Shown in pieces: positions 25,903-33,314 of a stretch of DNA of 64,000 nt; position 1 is the first letter of the stretch; the number at the start of each line of letters is the position of its first letter. Below the pieces are notes generated by a model. It saw nothing but the letters and a program-made list of their open reading frames with translations, was not told where the DNA came from and searched no databases. This DNA comes from Pseudomonadota bacterium (GTDB lineage: Bacteria > Myxococcota_A > Polyangia > Polyangiales > Polyangiaceae). The stretch is from the NCBI GenBank assembly GCA_023428245.1, contig JAEYYX010000048.1, positions 1 to 64,000 of the forward strand. Reading direction: 5' to 3'. The position numbers were made by a program, and so were the translations under genes.

Positions 25903-26777
25903 GACAGTCCCATCGGGCTCAGGTCCTCTCCGAGGACGATGTTGTCGATGAGGCGGGTGGATCCCGAATAGGCGGCGATCGCCAAGAGTACGCGTTCGGG
26001 GAGCTTTCCGTTCGGGAATGAGGATAGATCGTCAGCGTCGAGGAGCTCAGCGTATTGCACGTCAAGGCTCCCCTTCCGGAGCTCTTCGGAGACGAGGTCC
26101 AAGACCCTCGTTCTGTCGCGCTCACCGCCAGCGAACGCCTCGAAGGCGCGGGCGAGCGCACGAGGAATCGAGAGTGCTCGCTGTCTCTCGTCAGCGGAAA
26201 GGTAAATGTTCCGGGAGCTCCGCGCGAGACCATCCGCGTCACGCACAGTCGGCAGGCCGATCACCTCAACCGGTAACAGGAGATCGCTCGCCAAGGTCCG
26301 GATCACCTGGAGCTGCTGGTAGTCTTTGCGGCCGAACAGAGCGACTGAAGGGCCCAAGATCGCGAAGAACTTCGTGACGACCGTCGCGACACCCGCGAAA
26401 TGGCCGGGGCGGAATTGACCGCAGAGAGGCTCCGAGACCTTGGATACGACCACCCGCGTCGCGTCTGCGCCGGGGTACATTTCCTTCGCCTCGGGAGCGA
26501 AGATACAGGTCGCGCCCGCCTTCGAAGCGAGTTCGACGTCCCTCTCCAGGGTGCGGGGGTACTTCGCAAGGTCTTCGTTCGGTCCGAACTGCGTAGGGTT
26601 CACGAAGACGGTGACAATCACTTCGTCGGCGATGCGTGCGGCGTGCTCGACAAGGCTCAGGTGCCCTTCGTGGAGCGCGCCCATTGTCAAGACAACCCCC
26701 ACTCGGCGGCCGGCTCGGCGCGCCGCTTCCGCGCGGGCTCGGATCTCATCGACTCGGTGGAGGATGAGCGCGCTCAC
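25899..26777 (-). CDS. panC: Pantothenate synthetase
   Basis: A 292-residue pantoate-beta-alanine ligase, the last step of pantothenate synthesis (ATP, pantoate and beta-alanine). Signatures: the nucleotide-binding MGALHEGHLSLVEHA near residue 32, VFVNPTQFGPNEDL, FRPGHFAGVATVVTKFF, ALFGRKDYQQLQVI and SSRNIYLSADER. It overlaps panB upstream and tmk downstream by 4 bases each. Having panB and panC together is normal; tmk as the third gene is less usual. Confidence 0.97.
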   Translation of the reverse strand: MSALILHRVDEIRARAEAARRAGRRVGVVLTMGALHEGHLSLVEHAARIADEVIVTVFVNPTQFGPNEDLAKYPRTLERDVELASKAGATCIFAPEAKEMYPGADATRVVVSKVSEPLCGQFRPGHFAGVATVVTKFFAILGPSVALFGRKDYQQLQVIRTLASDLLLPVEVIGLPTVRDADGLARSSRNIYLSADERQRALSIPRALARAFEAFAGGERDRTRVLDLVSEELRKGSLDVQYAELLDADDLSSFPNGKLPERVLLAIAAYSGSTRLIDNIVLGEDLSPMGLS

Positions 26778-27649
26778 GACCCCGTCTCCTCGGAGTCAGA
26801 GGCGCTCGAGCGCGGAGCCTTCTCCCCTTCTTTCATGCGGAACGAGTGCGCCGTGTCCGGGAACTCACCCGCCCTCACCTCTCGAACGTACTCGGAGACG
26901 GCGCGAACGACTTCATCGCCCAGCGAGGCAAACCGCTTCACGAATTTCGGAGCTCGCCCTCTCCCGAGGCCCAACAGGTCCGTCGAGACCAAAACCTGCC
27001 CACTTGTGGCCGCACCCGCCCCAATCCCAATCGTCGGGATCCGCACCGCCTCGGTGATCGCCAGGCCGACTTCACTCGGCACCCCTTCAATCACGAGCGC
27101 ATAGGCGCCCGCCTCTTCGATACTCTGAGCGTCCTCGATGAGCTGCTCCGCTTCGCGCGTCAGGCGCCCCTGCACCCGAAAGCCGCCCATGCTGTGCACC
27201 GACTGAGGAACGAGGCCCACGTGGCCCATGACGGGAATCCCCGCTTTGACGATCTTCTCCACAGCCCGCGCCACCGTGCGTCCGCCCTCGAGCTTCACGG
27301 ACTCAGCGCCACCTTCTTTGACGAGCCTCCCCGCCGCGCGGAGCGCGTCGATCTCGTCCGTTTGATAAGAAAGGAACGGCAGATCACAAACGATGTGTGC
27401 GCTCGGACGCGCCCGAGCCACCGCGCTCGAGTGGTAGACCATCTGGTCCAAAGTCACCGGGAGGGTCGTCTCGTGACCTTGCACCACCATCCCGAGCGAA
27501 TCACCTACCATCAGGACATCGACCCCGGCCTCGTCGAGGAGAGTCGCCATGGTCGCGTCATAGGCGGTCACGACCGTTATCTTCTGGCCCGCCGCGTACA
27601 GCTCACCGAGCGTCGTGACGGTCACCTTGGGGCGCTTGTTCAAGTCCAA
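26774..27649 (-). CDS. panB: 3-methyl-2-oxobutanoate hydroxymethyltransferase
   Basis: A 291-residue PanB, which transfers a hydroxymethyl group from 5,10-methylene-THF to 2-oxoisovalerate to give ketopantoate. Signatures: VVTAYDATMATLLDEAGVD, VGDSLGMVVQGHETTLPVTL, VKLEGG, VMGHVGLVPQS and TIGIGAGAATSGQVLVSTDL. The C-terminal 30 residues are Ser/Glu-rich. First gene of the panB-panC-tmk operon. Its ATG (MDLNKRPKVTVTTLG) is well placed. The ilvE product about 3 kb away supplies the same 2-oxoacid pool. Confidence 0.97.
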   Translation of the reverse strand: MDLNKRPKVTVTTLGELYAAGQKITVVTAYDATMATLLDEAGVDVLMVGDSLGMVVQGHETTLPVTLDQMVYHSSAVARARPSAHIVCDLPFLSYQTDEIDALRAAGRLVKEGGAESVKLEGGRTVARAVEKIVKAGIPVMGHVGLVPQSVHSMGGFRVQGRLTREAEQLIEDAQSIEEAGAYALVIEGVPSEVGLAITEAVRIPTIGIGAGAATSGQVLVSTDLLGLGRGRAPKFVKRFASLGDEVVRAVSEYVREVRAGEFPDTAHSFRMKEGEKAPRSSASDSEETGS

Positions 27650-27767
27650 AAGTCCCTCTCGTCTTTTTTCGGGGGGCGCCGCAAAGTCGGCGCGCGGACA
27701 CCAGAGGTGCCGCCGCGGACTCTACAACTTCAAGAGACCCGGACAAGGGAGAGGCAGGACAGGGGAA

Positions 27768-27815
27768 CATGGGCACTCGCCCTGAGCGCCCATGTGCACC
27801 TCGAGCGCTCAGGCG
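27768..27815. other. Overlapping hairpins between panB and the H1-like gene
   Basis: Two alternative stems share this stretch: CATGGGC/GCCCATG (27768-27774 and 27788-27794), and CCTGAGCG (27781-27788) with CGCTCAGG near 27808-27815. They cannot form together. No T-tract follows on the minus strand, so a terminator for the H1-like gene is only possible, not shown. Confidence 0.4.
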
Positions 27816-27850
27816 AAGAAGGACCCGCCGCGCCGAGGTATCCCTGGTCC

Positions 27851-28141
27851 TTACTTCTTCTTCGGAGCCTTCTTGGCAGCTTTCTTAGCGACCTTCTTGG
27901 TCGTCTTCTTGGCAGCCTTGGCCACGGTCTTGGCCTTGCTTGCAGCCTTCTTGGTGGCCTTCTTAGTCGTCTTCTTCGCCGCCTTGGCGACGGTCTTCGC
28001 GGTCTCGCTCACGGCCTCGGCGACCTTCTGAACGACTTTCTTGGCGACCTTCTTCGCCTTCTTCTTCGCCTTCTTCGCGGGAGCTGCCACTGCCTCGATT
28101 GCGGGAGCGGCGACTGCCTTCTTGGTCTTTCGTGCTGCCAT
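27851..28141 (-). CDS. Lysine/alanine-rich histone H1-like protein
   Basis: A 96-residue protein almost wholly of Lys, Ala, Val and Thr in repeats such as KKTTKKATKKAASKAK and KAAKKTTKKVAKKAAKKA. It resembles the C-terminal tail of histone H1 and bacterial H1-like proteins (Hc1-type), which bind and compact DNA by charge. There is no globular domain. ATG at 28141 is chosen for its AAAGGAA ribosome site 7 bases upstream. A sigma70-like promoter lies at 28193-28223. The low-complexity repeats make it prone to length variation. Confidence 0.85.
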   Translation of the reverse strand: MAARKTKKAVAAPAIEAVAAPAKKAKKKAKKVAKKVVQKVAEAVSETAKTVAKAAKKTTKKATKKAASKAKTVAKAAKKTTKKVAKKAAKKAPKKK

Positions 28142-28192
28142 CTGGTTTTCCTTTTGTTCTGGATCGCTCCCCAAAAACGGGAGCACAAGACT

Positions 28193-28223
28193 ACTCTAAC
28201 ATTTTTGCTCCTCACCTCGTCAA
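28193..28223 (-). promoter_or_regulatory. Sigma70-like promoter of the H1-like gene
   Basis: On the minus strand, TTGACG (28223-28218) is followed after 19 bases by TAGAGT (28198-28193), preceded by TGT as an extended -10. The implied start is near 28186, giving a leader of about 45 bases that holds a hairpin (GCTCCC/GGGAGC, 28166-28184). Confidence 0.5.
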
Positions 28224-28347
28224 GAACTACGCGCGAGCGTCCGGGAGACAACCATCAGCGACCCGTGATACACCCCTTGGAAGCGAGCTCGACCATGCGG
28301 CACAACATCCCACACAGAGCCACCGCGAGGCTCCTTCGGAACGGACG

Positions 28348-29073
28348 ATGACGACCGAGAGCGAGAACGAATCCGTACGGAGCGAGCGCGCCGCCACGGA
28401 CGAGTCGGTCCAGAGCGAGCTCGCGGTCGAGGCTCGACGTCTGCTAACTCGGTACGTCGTAGAGGTGGTGTTGCCTCTCGGACTCTGTCCTTGGGCCGCA
28501 GGTTCGCTCAGTTCCGGAAAGCTTCTGATCGAGCCAATTTGTGCTGGATTCTTCGAAGAGCTCTCGGCGTCACGGGCCGCCGCACTCACACAAGAAGTCC
28601 TCGTCGCGGCGACTCGGGATGAACGGATCGAGCTCGTCATGATCCCCTTCCCTGGTCTCCGCATGAATCGGGTCGAGTTCGATGAGGTGGCGCGCTCCGT
28701 TCGGAAGCTCGATCGCGAAGGACGATTCGCGCTCGCCGCCTTCCATCCCGAAGGGGTCCCCTCGATCACTTCGGCCGACCAGGCGGTGACCTTCTTGAGG
28801 CGCTCCCCCGACCCTATGCTCCAGGCGGTGCGCAGCGATGTGATTTCGAGAATCAATCCCGGCCTAGGCGAAGGAACGAGCTTCGCGTCCGCGCTGGAGA
28901 TCGCGAGCTTGCTCGCCCAGGAGCCCAAAGAGTCGCTCCGCTCGCGCATTCTCGGCGCCAATTGGGCGACTCTGAAGCGCCTCGGTGTGGAGGACGTCGG
29001 CGCGAAGATCATAAGCATCCATGAGGATAGGGACGCCACGTATCAGCGAATCGCAGGCAGGGGGGACGCTTGA
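28348..29073 (+). CDS. DUF1415-like protein
   Basis: A 241-residue protein resembling the DUF1415 family of unknown function. After an acidic N-terminus, residues about 35-240 show YVVEVVLPLGLCPWAAG (family: a helix ending in a LCPFA-type motif), a VLVAATRDERIELVMIPFPG region, RFALAAFHPEG and the conserved tail pattern VTFLRRSPDPMLQAVRSD. ATG at 28348 was chosen (MTTESENES); the frame is open further upstream without support. It overlaps the following double ABC ATPase by 4 bases, so the two are translationally coupled. Confidence 0.8.
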   Translation: MTTESENESVRSERAATDESVQSELAVEARRLLTRYVVEVVLPLGLCPWAAGSLSSGKLLIEPICAGFFEELSASRAAALTQEVLVAATRDERIELVMIPFPGLRMNRVEFDEVARSVRKLDREGRFALAAFHPEGVPSITSADQAVTFLRRSPDPMLQAVRSDVISRINPGLGEGTSFASALEIASLLAQEPKESLRSRILGANWATLKRLGVEDVGAKIISIHEDRDATYQRIAGRGDA

Positions 29074-30713
29074 ACACCGACAATACGGCGAGCCAAACGC
29101 TGATCCTTAGGCTCGAAGACTACAGCGTCTCGGCGGGGGCAGGACACCGCCTTTTCGAAACGCCCCCTGTCTCAGCGACCATTCACGCGGGCTCCGGACT
29201 TTTCTGGTTTGGGAGGATCGGGACCGGGAAGTCGCTCATCGCCCAGGGGCTCGCGAACCTCCTACCGCCTTTCGCGCGCACGAGCGGCACGATGAAACCT
29301 ACGGCGCCGTCGGTCGCGCTCGTTCCCCAAGATCCTCGCCTGGTCGTCCTTCCTTCGGACACACTCGCGAGCCTCGGACGCGTGACCCGCGCCGGTACCC
29401 CGAGCTCACCTTCACTCCTCGAGACCCTCGCTGAGCTCCATGTCGATGCGGAGCGACTCCGACATGTACCCTTCCGCGATTGTTCGACGAGCGAACGCAC
29501 GCGCATCCTGCTCGCGCTCGCCCTCGAGAGCGATCCCGACCTCGTAGTGATCGACGGTTGGGCCGAAGGTGCCAGCCCTTTCGAGGCCGGAAAAGTCCTC
29601 GAGCTCATCGAGCGGCGCCGGCAGCTCGGTACCGCTTTTCTGATCTTCGGTCGCGAGGCTCCCGTCGATCTTCCGGTGGCTTTCGAGGTCCGAGAGCTGC
29701 CAGGACGCCCGACGTCTCACGCGGTCCCGCTCATCCGGCGCGCGCAACGAGACGAAGCGCCCGAGCCGAAAAGGCCGAACCTGTTGGAGCTGCGCAACGT
29801 GCGTGTGGCGCGCGGACGCTCGGGGGGAAACGGGGCCGAACGAGGCTACGAAGCTGTGCGCGGCGTCAGCTTCTACTTGCGCGAGGGCGGGTCCCTTGCG
29901 CTCCTCGGTCCAGCCGGCAGCGGAAAGTCCGCCTTACTCGAGGCCATCTTCGGCGTAAGCTCACACCGCAGTGGTCGCATCCTCTTTGGAGGCCATGACA
30001 TCCCGCCCGCGCTGGCGAGCGCACCGCGCTTTCGAAAAGAGATGCAGCTCGCGCTCAAGGATGGAGCCGCGGCCCTCGACGGACAAAAAACGGTCCGCCA
30101 GCTCCTCAGCGATGCGTACAAGATCGCGGGACAAAAGCCCTACGACCTCGGGACCTGGGTCTCGCGCCTCGGACTCCCGGACCGTATCCTCGATCTTCCC
30201 GCTGATCACCTGAGCGCGGGCGAGTCGGCCCGCATCGCCTTGGCCCGCAGTCTCATCCCTAGACCCAGGCTGCTCCTGCTCGACGCGCCGAGGACCCTCG
30301 GACTCACTACCGACGATGGCGCGCTCCTCTCGGTCCTGCTCGGAGAGCGACAGCGAGGCATGAGCCTCCTTGTCGCGACAAGTGACCCTTCGATCGCGGT
30401 CTCTCTTTGTGACCACGTGGCGATGATGTTCGCCGGAGTCGCCGTGGAGATAGGCCCGGCGGCGCGCGTCCTCGAAGCTCCGGCCCATCCGGCGACCCTC
30501 GACTATCTCGAAGGCTCCTCGCGGCCCATTCCACAGAACGCCTGGGTACCGGGGTGCGCGTATACGGCAGCCTGCCGCTCACGGGAGCTCGGTCGTTGTG
30601 ACGCTGTGCGTCCGCGTCTCGAGGCTCTCTTGCTCCCCGAGACCGGAGAACGGAGGCGCATCGCCTGCCATTTCCCGCTACGAGGCACCGCCCCCGAATC
30701 ACCGGCAACGTGA
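29070..30713 (+). CDS. Double ABC ATPase, Dpp/Opp-like, lacking catalytic Glu
   Basis: A 547-residue protein with two ABC nucleotide-binding domains (about 10-215 and 240-480) and an oligopeptide-transporter C-terminal tail. Both Walker A motifs are intact (GRIGTGKS, GPAGSGKS). The Walker B glutamate is missing in both: LVVIDGW in the first, LLLLDAP in the second, where DE is expected. The H-loop His is also missing (FLIFGRE, LLVATSD). The second signature LSAGESARIALARSL is recognisable. The tail has four Cys (GCAYTAACRSRELGRCD and IACHF) as in DppD/OppD-type subunits. No permease or binding-protein gene is nearby. TTG start overlaps the DUF1415-like gene. Confidence 0.85.
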   Translation: MNTDNTASQTLILRLEDYSVSAGAGHRLFETPPVSATIHAGSGLFWFGRIGTGKSLIAQGLANLLPPFARTSGTMKPTAPSVALVPQDPRLVVLPSDTLASLGRVTRAGTPSSPSLLETLAELHVDAERLRHVPFRDCSTSERTRILLALALESDPDLVVIDGWAEGASPFEAGKVLELIERRRQLGTAFLIFGREAPVDLPVAFEVRELPGRPTSHAVPLIRRAQRDEAPEPKRPNLLELRNVRVARGRSGGNGAERGYEAVRGVSFYLREGGSLALLGPAGSGKSALLEAIFGVSSHRSGRILFGGHDIPPALASAPRFRKEMQLALKDGAAALDGQKTVRQLLSDAYKIAGQKPYDLGTWVSRLGLPDRILDLPADHLSAGESARIALARSLIPRPRLLLLDAPRTLGLTTDDGALLSVLLGERQRGMSLLVATSDPSIAVSLCDHVAMMFAGVAVEIGPAARVLEAPAHPATLDYLEGSSRPIPQNAWVPGCAYTAACRSRELGRCDAVRPRLEALLLPETGERRRIACHFPLRGTAPESPAT

Positions 30714-30814
30714 TCCTGCGCGCGGCGTCCAGCGTGCTCGATGGCCCCCTCTGAGTGACCGGGGAGCACAGATGTGACTCGGGGGGCGCTCCTCAGCGGC
30801 CCCCTGCTCGGTCG

Positions 30815-31912
30815 TCAGATCACTCGGTGGACCCAGCCGTGTTCATCAGGGCGACGGCCGTACTGAATATCGAGAAGTCGCTGGCGTAGCTCAGCCGCGA
30901 TGGGCCCGGTCTCGCCGCCATGGATCAAAAACGATCCTGAATCGGACTTTACCTCGCCGACCGGCGTAATGACCGCAGCCGTACCGCAAGCGAAGACCTC
31001 GGTGATCTCCCCGCGGTCCACGCCCCGGCGCCAATCGTCGACAGTGATCGTTCCCTCTTCGGTGGCGTAGCCAAGGTCAGCCGCGAGCGTGAGCAGGCTG
31101 TCGCGAGTGATGCCCGGGAGCAGGCTTCCGGTCAGCCGGGGAGTCAGGAGACGTGCGCTCTTGCCGGAGCCGTAGACGAAGAACAGGTTCATGCCTCCCA
31201 TTTCTTCGACGTCCGTGCGCTTGACCGCGTCGAGCCAGACCACTTGGTCACAGCCCGCGAGATTCGCTTGCCGCTGAGCGACGAGGCTCGCCGCGTAGTT
31301 CCCAGCGCACTTGGTGTCGCCCGTGCCACCGGGAGCTGCGCGCACGTAGTTCTTCGAGATCCAAACCGACACCGGCCGAACCCCTTTCGGGAAGTACGCA
31401 CCCGATGGCGATGCGATGAGGAGAAAGAGGTACTCTTTGGCAGGACGAACGCCGAGCGCGGCCTCGGTCGCGATCATGAGCGGACGCAGGTAGAGGCTTT
31501 CCCCGTCGCGACGAGGAACCCACTCTCGGTCCTGCTGGATCAACAGATCAGCAGCTTGCACGAAGATTTCTTCCGGAAGGCTCGGCATCGCAAGCCTCTC
31601 GGCGGAACTCTGGAAGCGACGAGCATTGGCATCGGGCCTGAAGGTAGCGACGCCGCCTCGAGCTTGCGAAAATGCCTTGAAGCCTTCGAAGATGGCTTGG
31701 CCGTAGTGGAAGACGCTCGCAGCCGGATCGAGTGAAATCGATTGGTAGGGGTCGATGCGTGCGTCATGCCAGCCTACACCTTCCACATAACGGATCTGCA
31801 CCATGTGTTCGGTGAAGAGGCGACCGAAGCCCAAGTTCTTCAGACGTTCCTCGCGCGTTTCGGGCGAGACGGGATTCGGATTCGACGTGATGGAAAAGGA
31901 GAGGGCAGACAT
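30815..31912 (-). CDS. ilvE: Branched-chain amino acid aminotransferase
   Basis: A 365-residue class IV PLP aminotransferase interconverting Leu, Ile and Val with their 2-oxoacids. It is the long, eukaryote-like form, with FHYGQAIFEGFKAF, the PLP-lysine region GTGDTKCAGNYAASLVAQ, LPGITRDSLLTLA and CGTAAVITPVG. The ATG at 31912 gives a normal N-terminus (FGRLFTEHMVQIRY). Probably monocistronic; the next minus-strand gene upstream is a lipoprotein 43 bases away. Confidence 0.96.
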   Translation of the reverse strand: MSALSFSITSNPNPVSPETREERLKNLGFGRLFTEHMVQIRYVEGVGWHDARIDPYQSISLDPAASVFHYGQAIFEGFKAFSQARGGVATFRPDANARRFQSSAERLAMPSLPEEIFVQAADLLIQQDREWVPRRDGESLYLRPLMIATEAALGVRPAKEYLFLLIASPSGAYFPKGVRPVSVWISKNYVRAAPGGTGDTKCAGNYAASLVAQRQANLAGCDQVVWLDAVKRTDVEEMGGMNLFFVYGSGKSARLLTPRLTGSLLPGITRDSLLTLAADLGYATEEGTITVDDWRRGVDRGEITEVFACGTAAVITPVGEVKSDSGSFLIHGGETGPIAAELRQRLLDIQYGRRPDEHGWVHRVI

Positions 31913-31955
31913 TTTCAGAGATGCGGGATGCCTCGAACTGTACTTCGGGGCATAG

Positions 31956-33206
31956 TCATTGTGGGGCCGCTGCGCCAGTACCGCAGGAAATCAGGTCGAT
32001 CCTTATCGTCTCAGCGCCCCCCTCCTGGCGCTCGATGACCAAGCCTCCCACCGCCGCGCCGAGTACCTCAACACCCAAGAGCGCGGGTTCCGGCCGGAGT
32101 GTGAGGGGCCCGTCCGAGAGTCCCTCTCCGAGTAGGCTCGCCCCGTCGCGCGCCGTCGCCAGAATCCAAGGGGTCTCGCCGTTTTCGAAGAGCAGAGGTA
32201 ACCCGACGATCGTCTCGTCCGCAGGCGCCTGGATCGCAACCGATCCCGAGGCTGTCACACGACGAAACGTTGGTGCTGGGGCGCTGTCATCTCGCGACAC
32301 GATCCAAAGAGCCTCACCTGCGCTCGTCGCGGAGAATTCGAGATTCGGGCCCGGCGACGTCAAATCGAGCGGCTGGGCCATAGGAACGCAATCCTCGTCG
32401 AGCCTCTGCACTCGTAGAAACTCGGGAGGCGCCGCGACCAAGCCGCCATCGAGCTCGGGAGCTGCGTCGTTGCTCTTGGAAACAATGGACGCCCAGAGGA
32501 GCCAGTACCCACCGGGCGCAGGCAGGAGAAGTGGACGGGCCGCGTCATCCTCGGGAGGCGAAACGCGGCGCGGTGCGCCGATCGGAGCGAGGGAAGCAGC
32601 GTCGCGACGGGCACAATACACGCTTGCCTTGTCCTTCTTCTTCGGATCGCTCGAATCCCAAACCAAAAGGGCCTGGCTACCGCGCGCGGCAAGCTCGACG
32701 CTCTCCAGAGGCCGAAAGTTCGTCTCGACTTCCGCCACGCTTCCAGCTCGCAACCCTTCCCCCTCGGGCACGACGGAAGCGAGTGCGATGCGCTTTCCTC
32801 CCGCATCCCGATCGAGCCAAGCGAGGAGGAGCCCCCCGGAAAGAGCTACGAGCTTCGGAGGCTCGTCGCCTCCATAAACCCGCTCAAGCAAGACGTCGCG
32901 GGTCGTCGTCCCCTGCCGGACGTAGACCCGGATCCGATGTTCCTTCTCTCCTTCTACGGCCGAGAGAGCGAACCCATCCCGAAATGGCGCACTCGCGCCC
33001 GTCTCAATCCCCCGACCTCCCCCGAGCAGCGCAAACTTTGCTCCCGGGACGCTGGAGCAGCTCGAGTTCCCTCGTTGTCCGACCTCAGGAGGCTCCACTT
33101 CCTTCGGCTGCGTCTGGTCATCGTCGTCGAGTTTCGGCTCCGATCTCTTACAACCCGCCATCAGGAGGCAGATCCCGAATCCGAGCGCTAGGAGATGCCG
33201 CCTCAT
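31956..33206 (-). CDS. Lipoprotein, beta-rich, unknown function
   Basis: A 416-residue predicted lipoprotein. MRRHLLALGFGICLLMAGC gives a clear signal with an LMAGC lipobox, followed by an acidic linker (SEPKLDDDDQ). The rest contains repeated strand patterns with tryptophan and LLLAWLDRDAGGKRIALASV or ALLVWDSSDP type sequences, consistent with a beta-propeller. No catalytic motif is seen. It lies 43 bases upstream of ilvE on the same strand and divergent from plsB. Confidence 0.8.
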   Translation of the reverse strand: MRRHLLALGFGICLLMAGCKRSEPKLDDDDQTQPKEVEPPEVGQRGNSSCSSVPGAKFALLGGGRGIETGASAPFRDGFALSAVEGEKEHRIRVYVRQGTTTRDVLLERVYGGDEPPKLVALSGGLLLAWLDRDAGGKRIALASVVPEGEGLRAGSVAEVETNFRPLESVELAARGSQALLVWDSSDPKKKDKASVYCARRDAASLAPIGAPRRVSPPEDDAARPLLLPAPGGYWLLWASIVSKSNDAAPELDGGLVAAPPEFLRVQRLDEDCVPMAQPLDLTSPGPNLEFSATSAGEALWIVSRDDSAPAPTFRRVTASGSVAIQAPADETIVGLPLLFENGETPWILATARDGASLLGEGLSDGPLTLRPEPALLGVEVLGAAVGGLVIERQEGGAETIRIDLISCGTGAAAPQ

Positions 33207-33314
33207 TTCGCAGGTTTGTTACACGACCCGCCCCCCCTTGCGAAGGGCCCGCTCGCGTCTACCCTCCGGTTGGTCATACCACTCGCCCCTCCGGCACCCT
33301 CTCATCTCGCCCGG

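Noticed and set aside
26846..28351. A 501-codon plus-strand frame across panB and the H1-like gene
   Set aside because: Its Leu/Gly-rich end is only the complement of the Lys/Ala codons of the H1-like gene; panB is certain on the other strand.
29070..30713. A complete peptide ABC transporter
   Set aside because: Only the ATP-binding protein is present, and it lacks catalytic residues. No permease or solute-binding gene is next to it.
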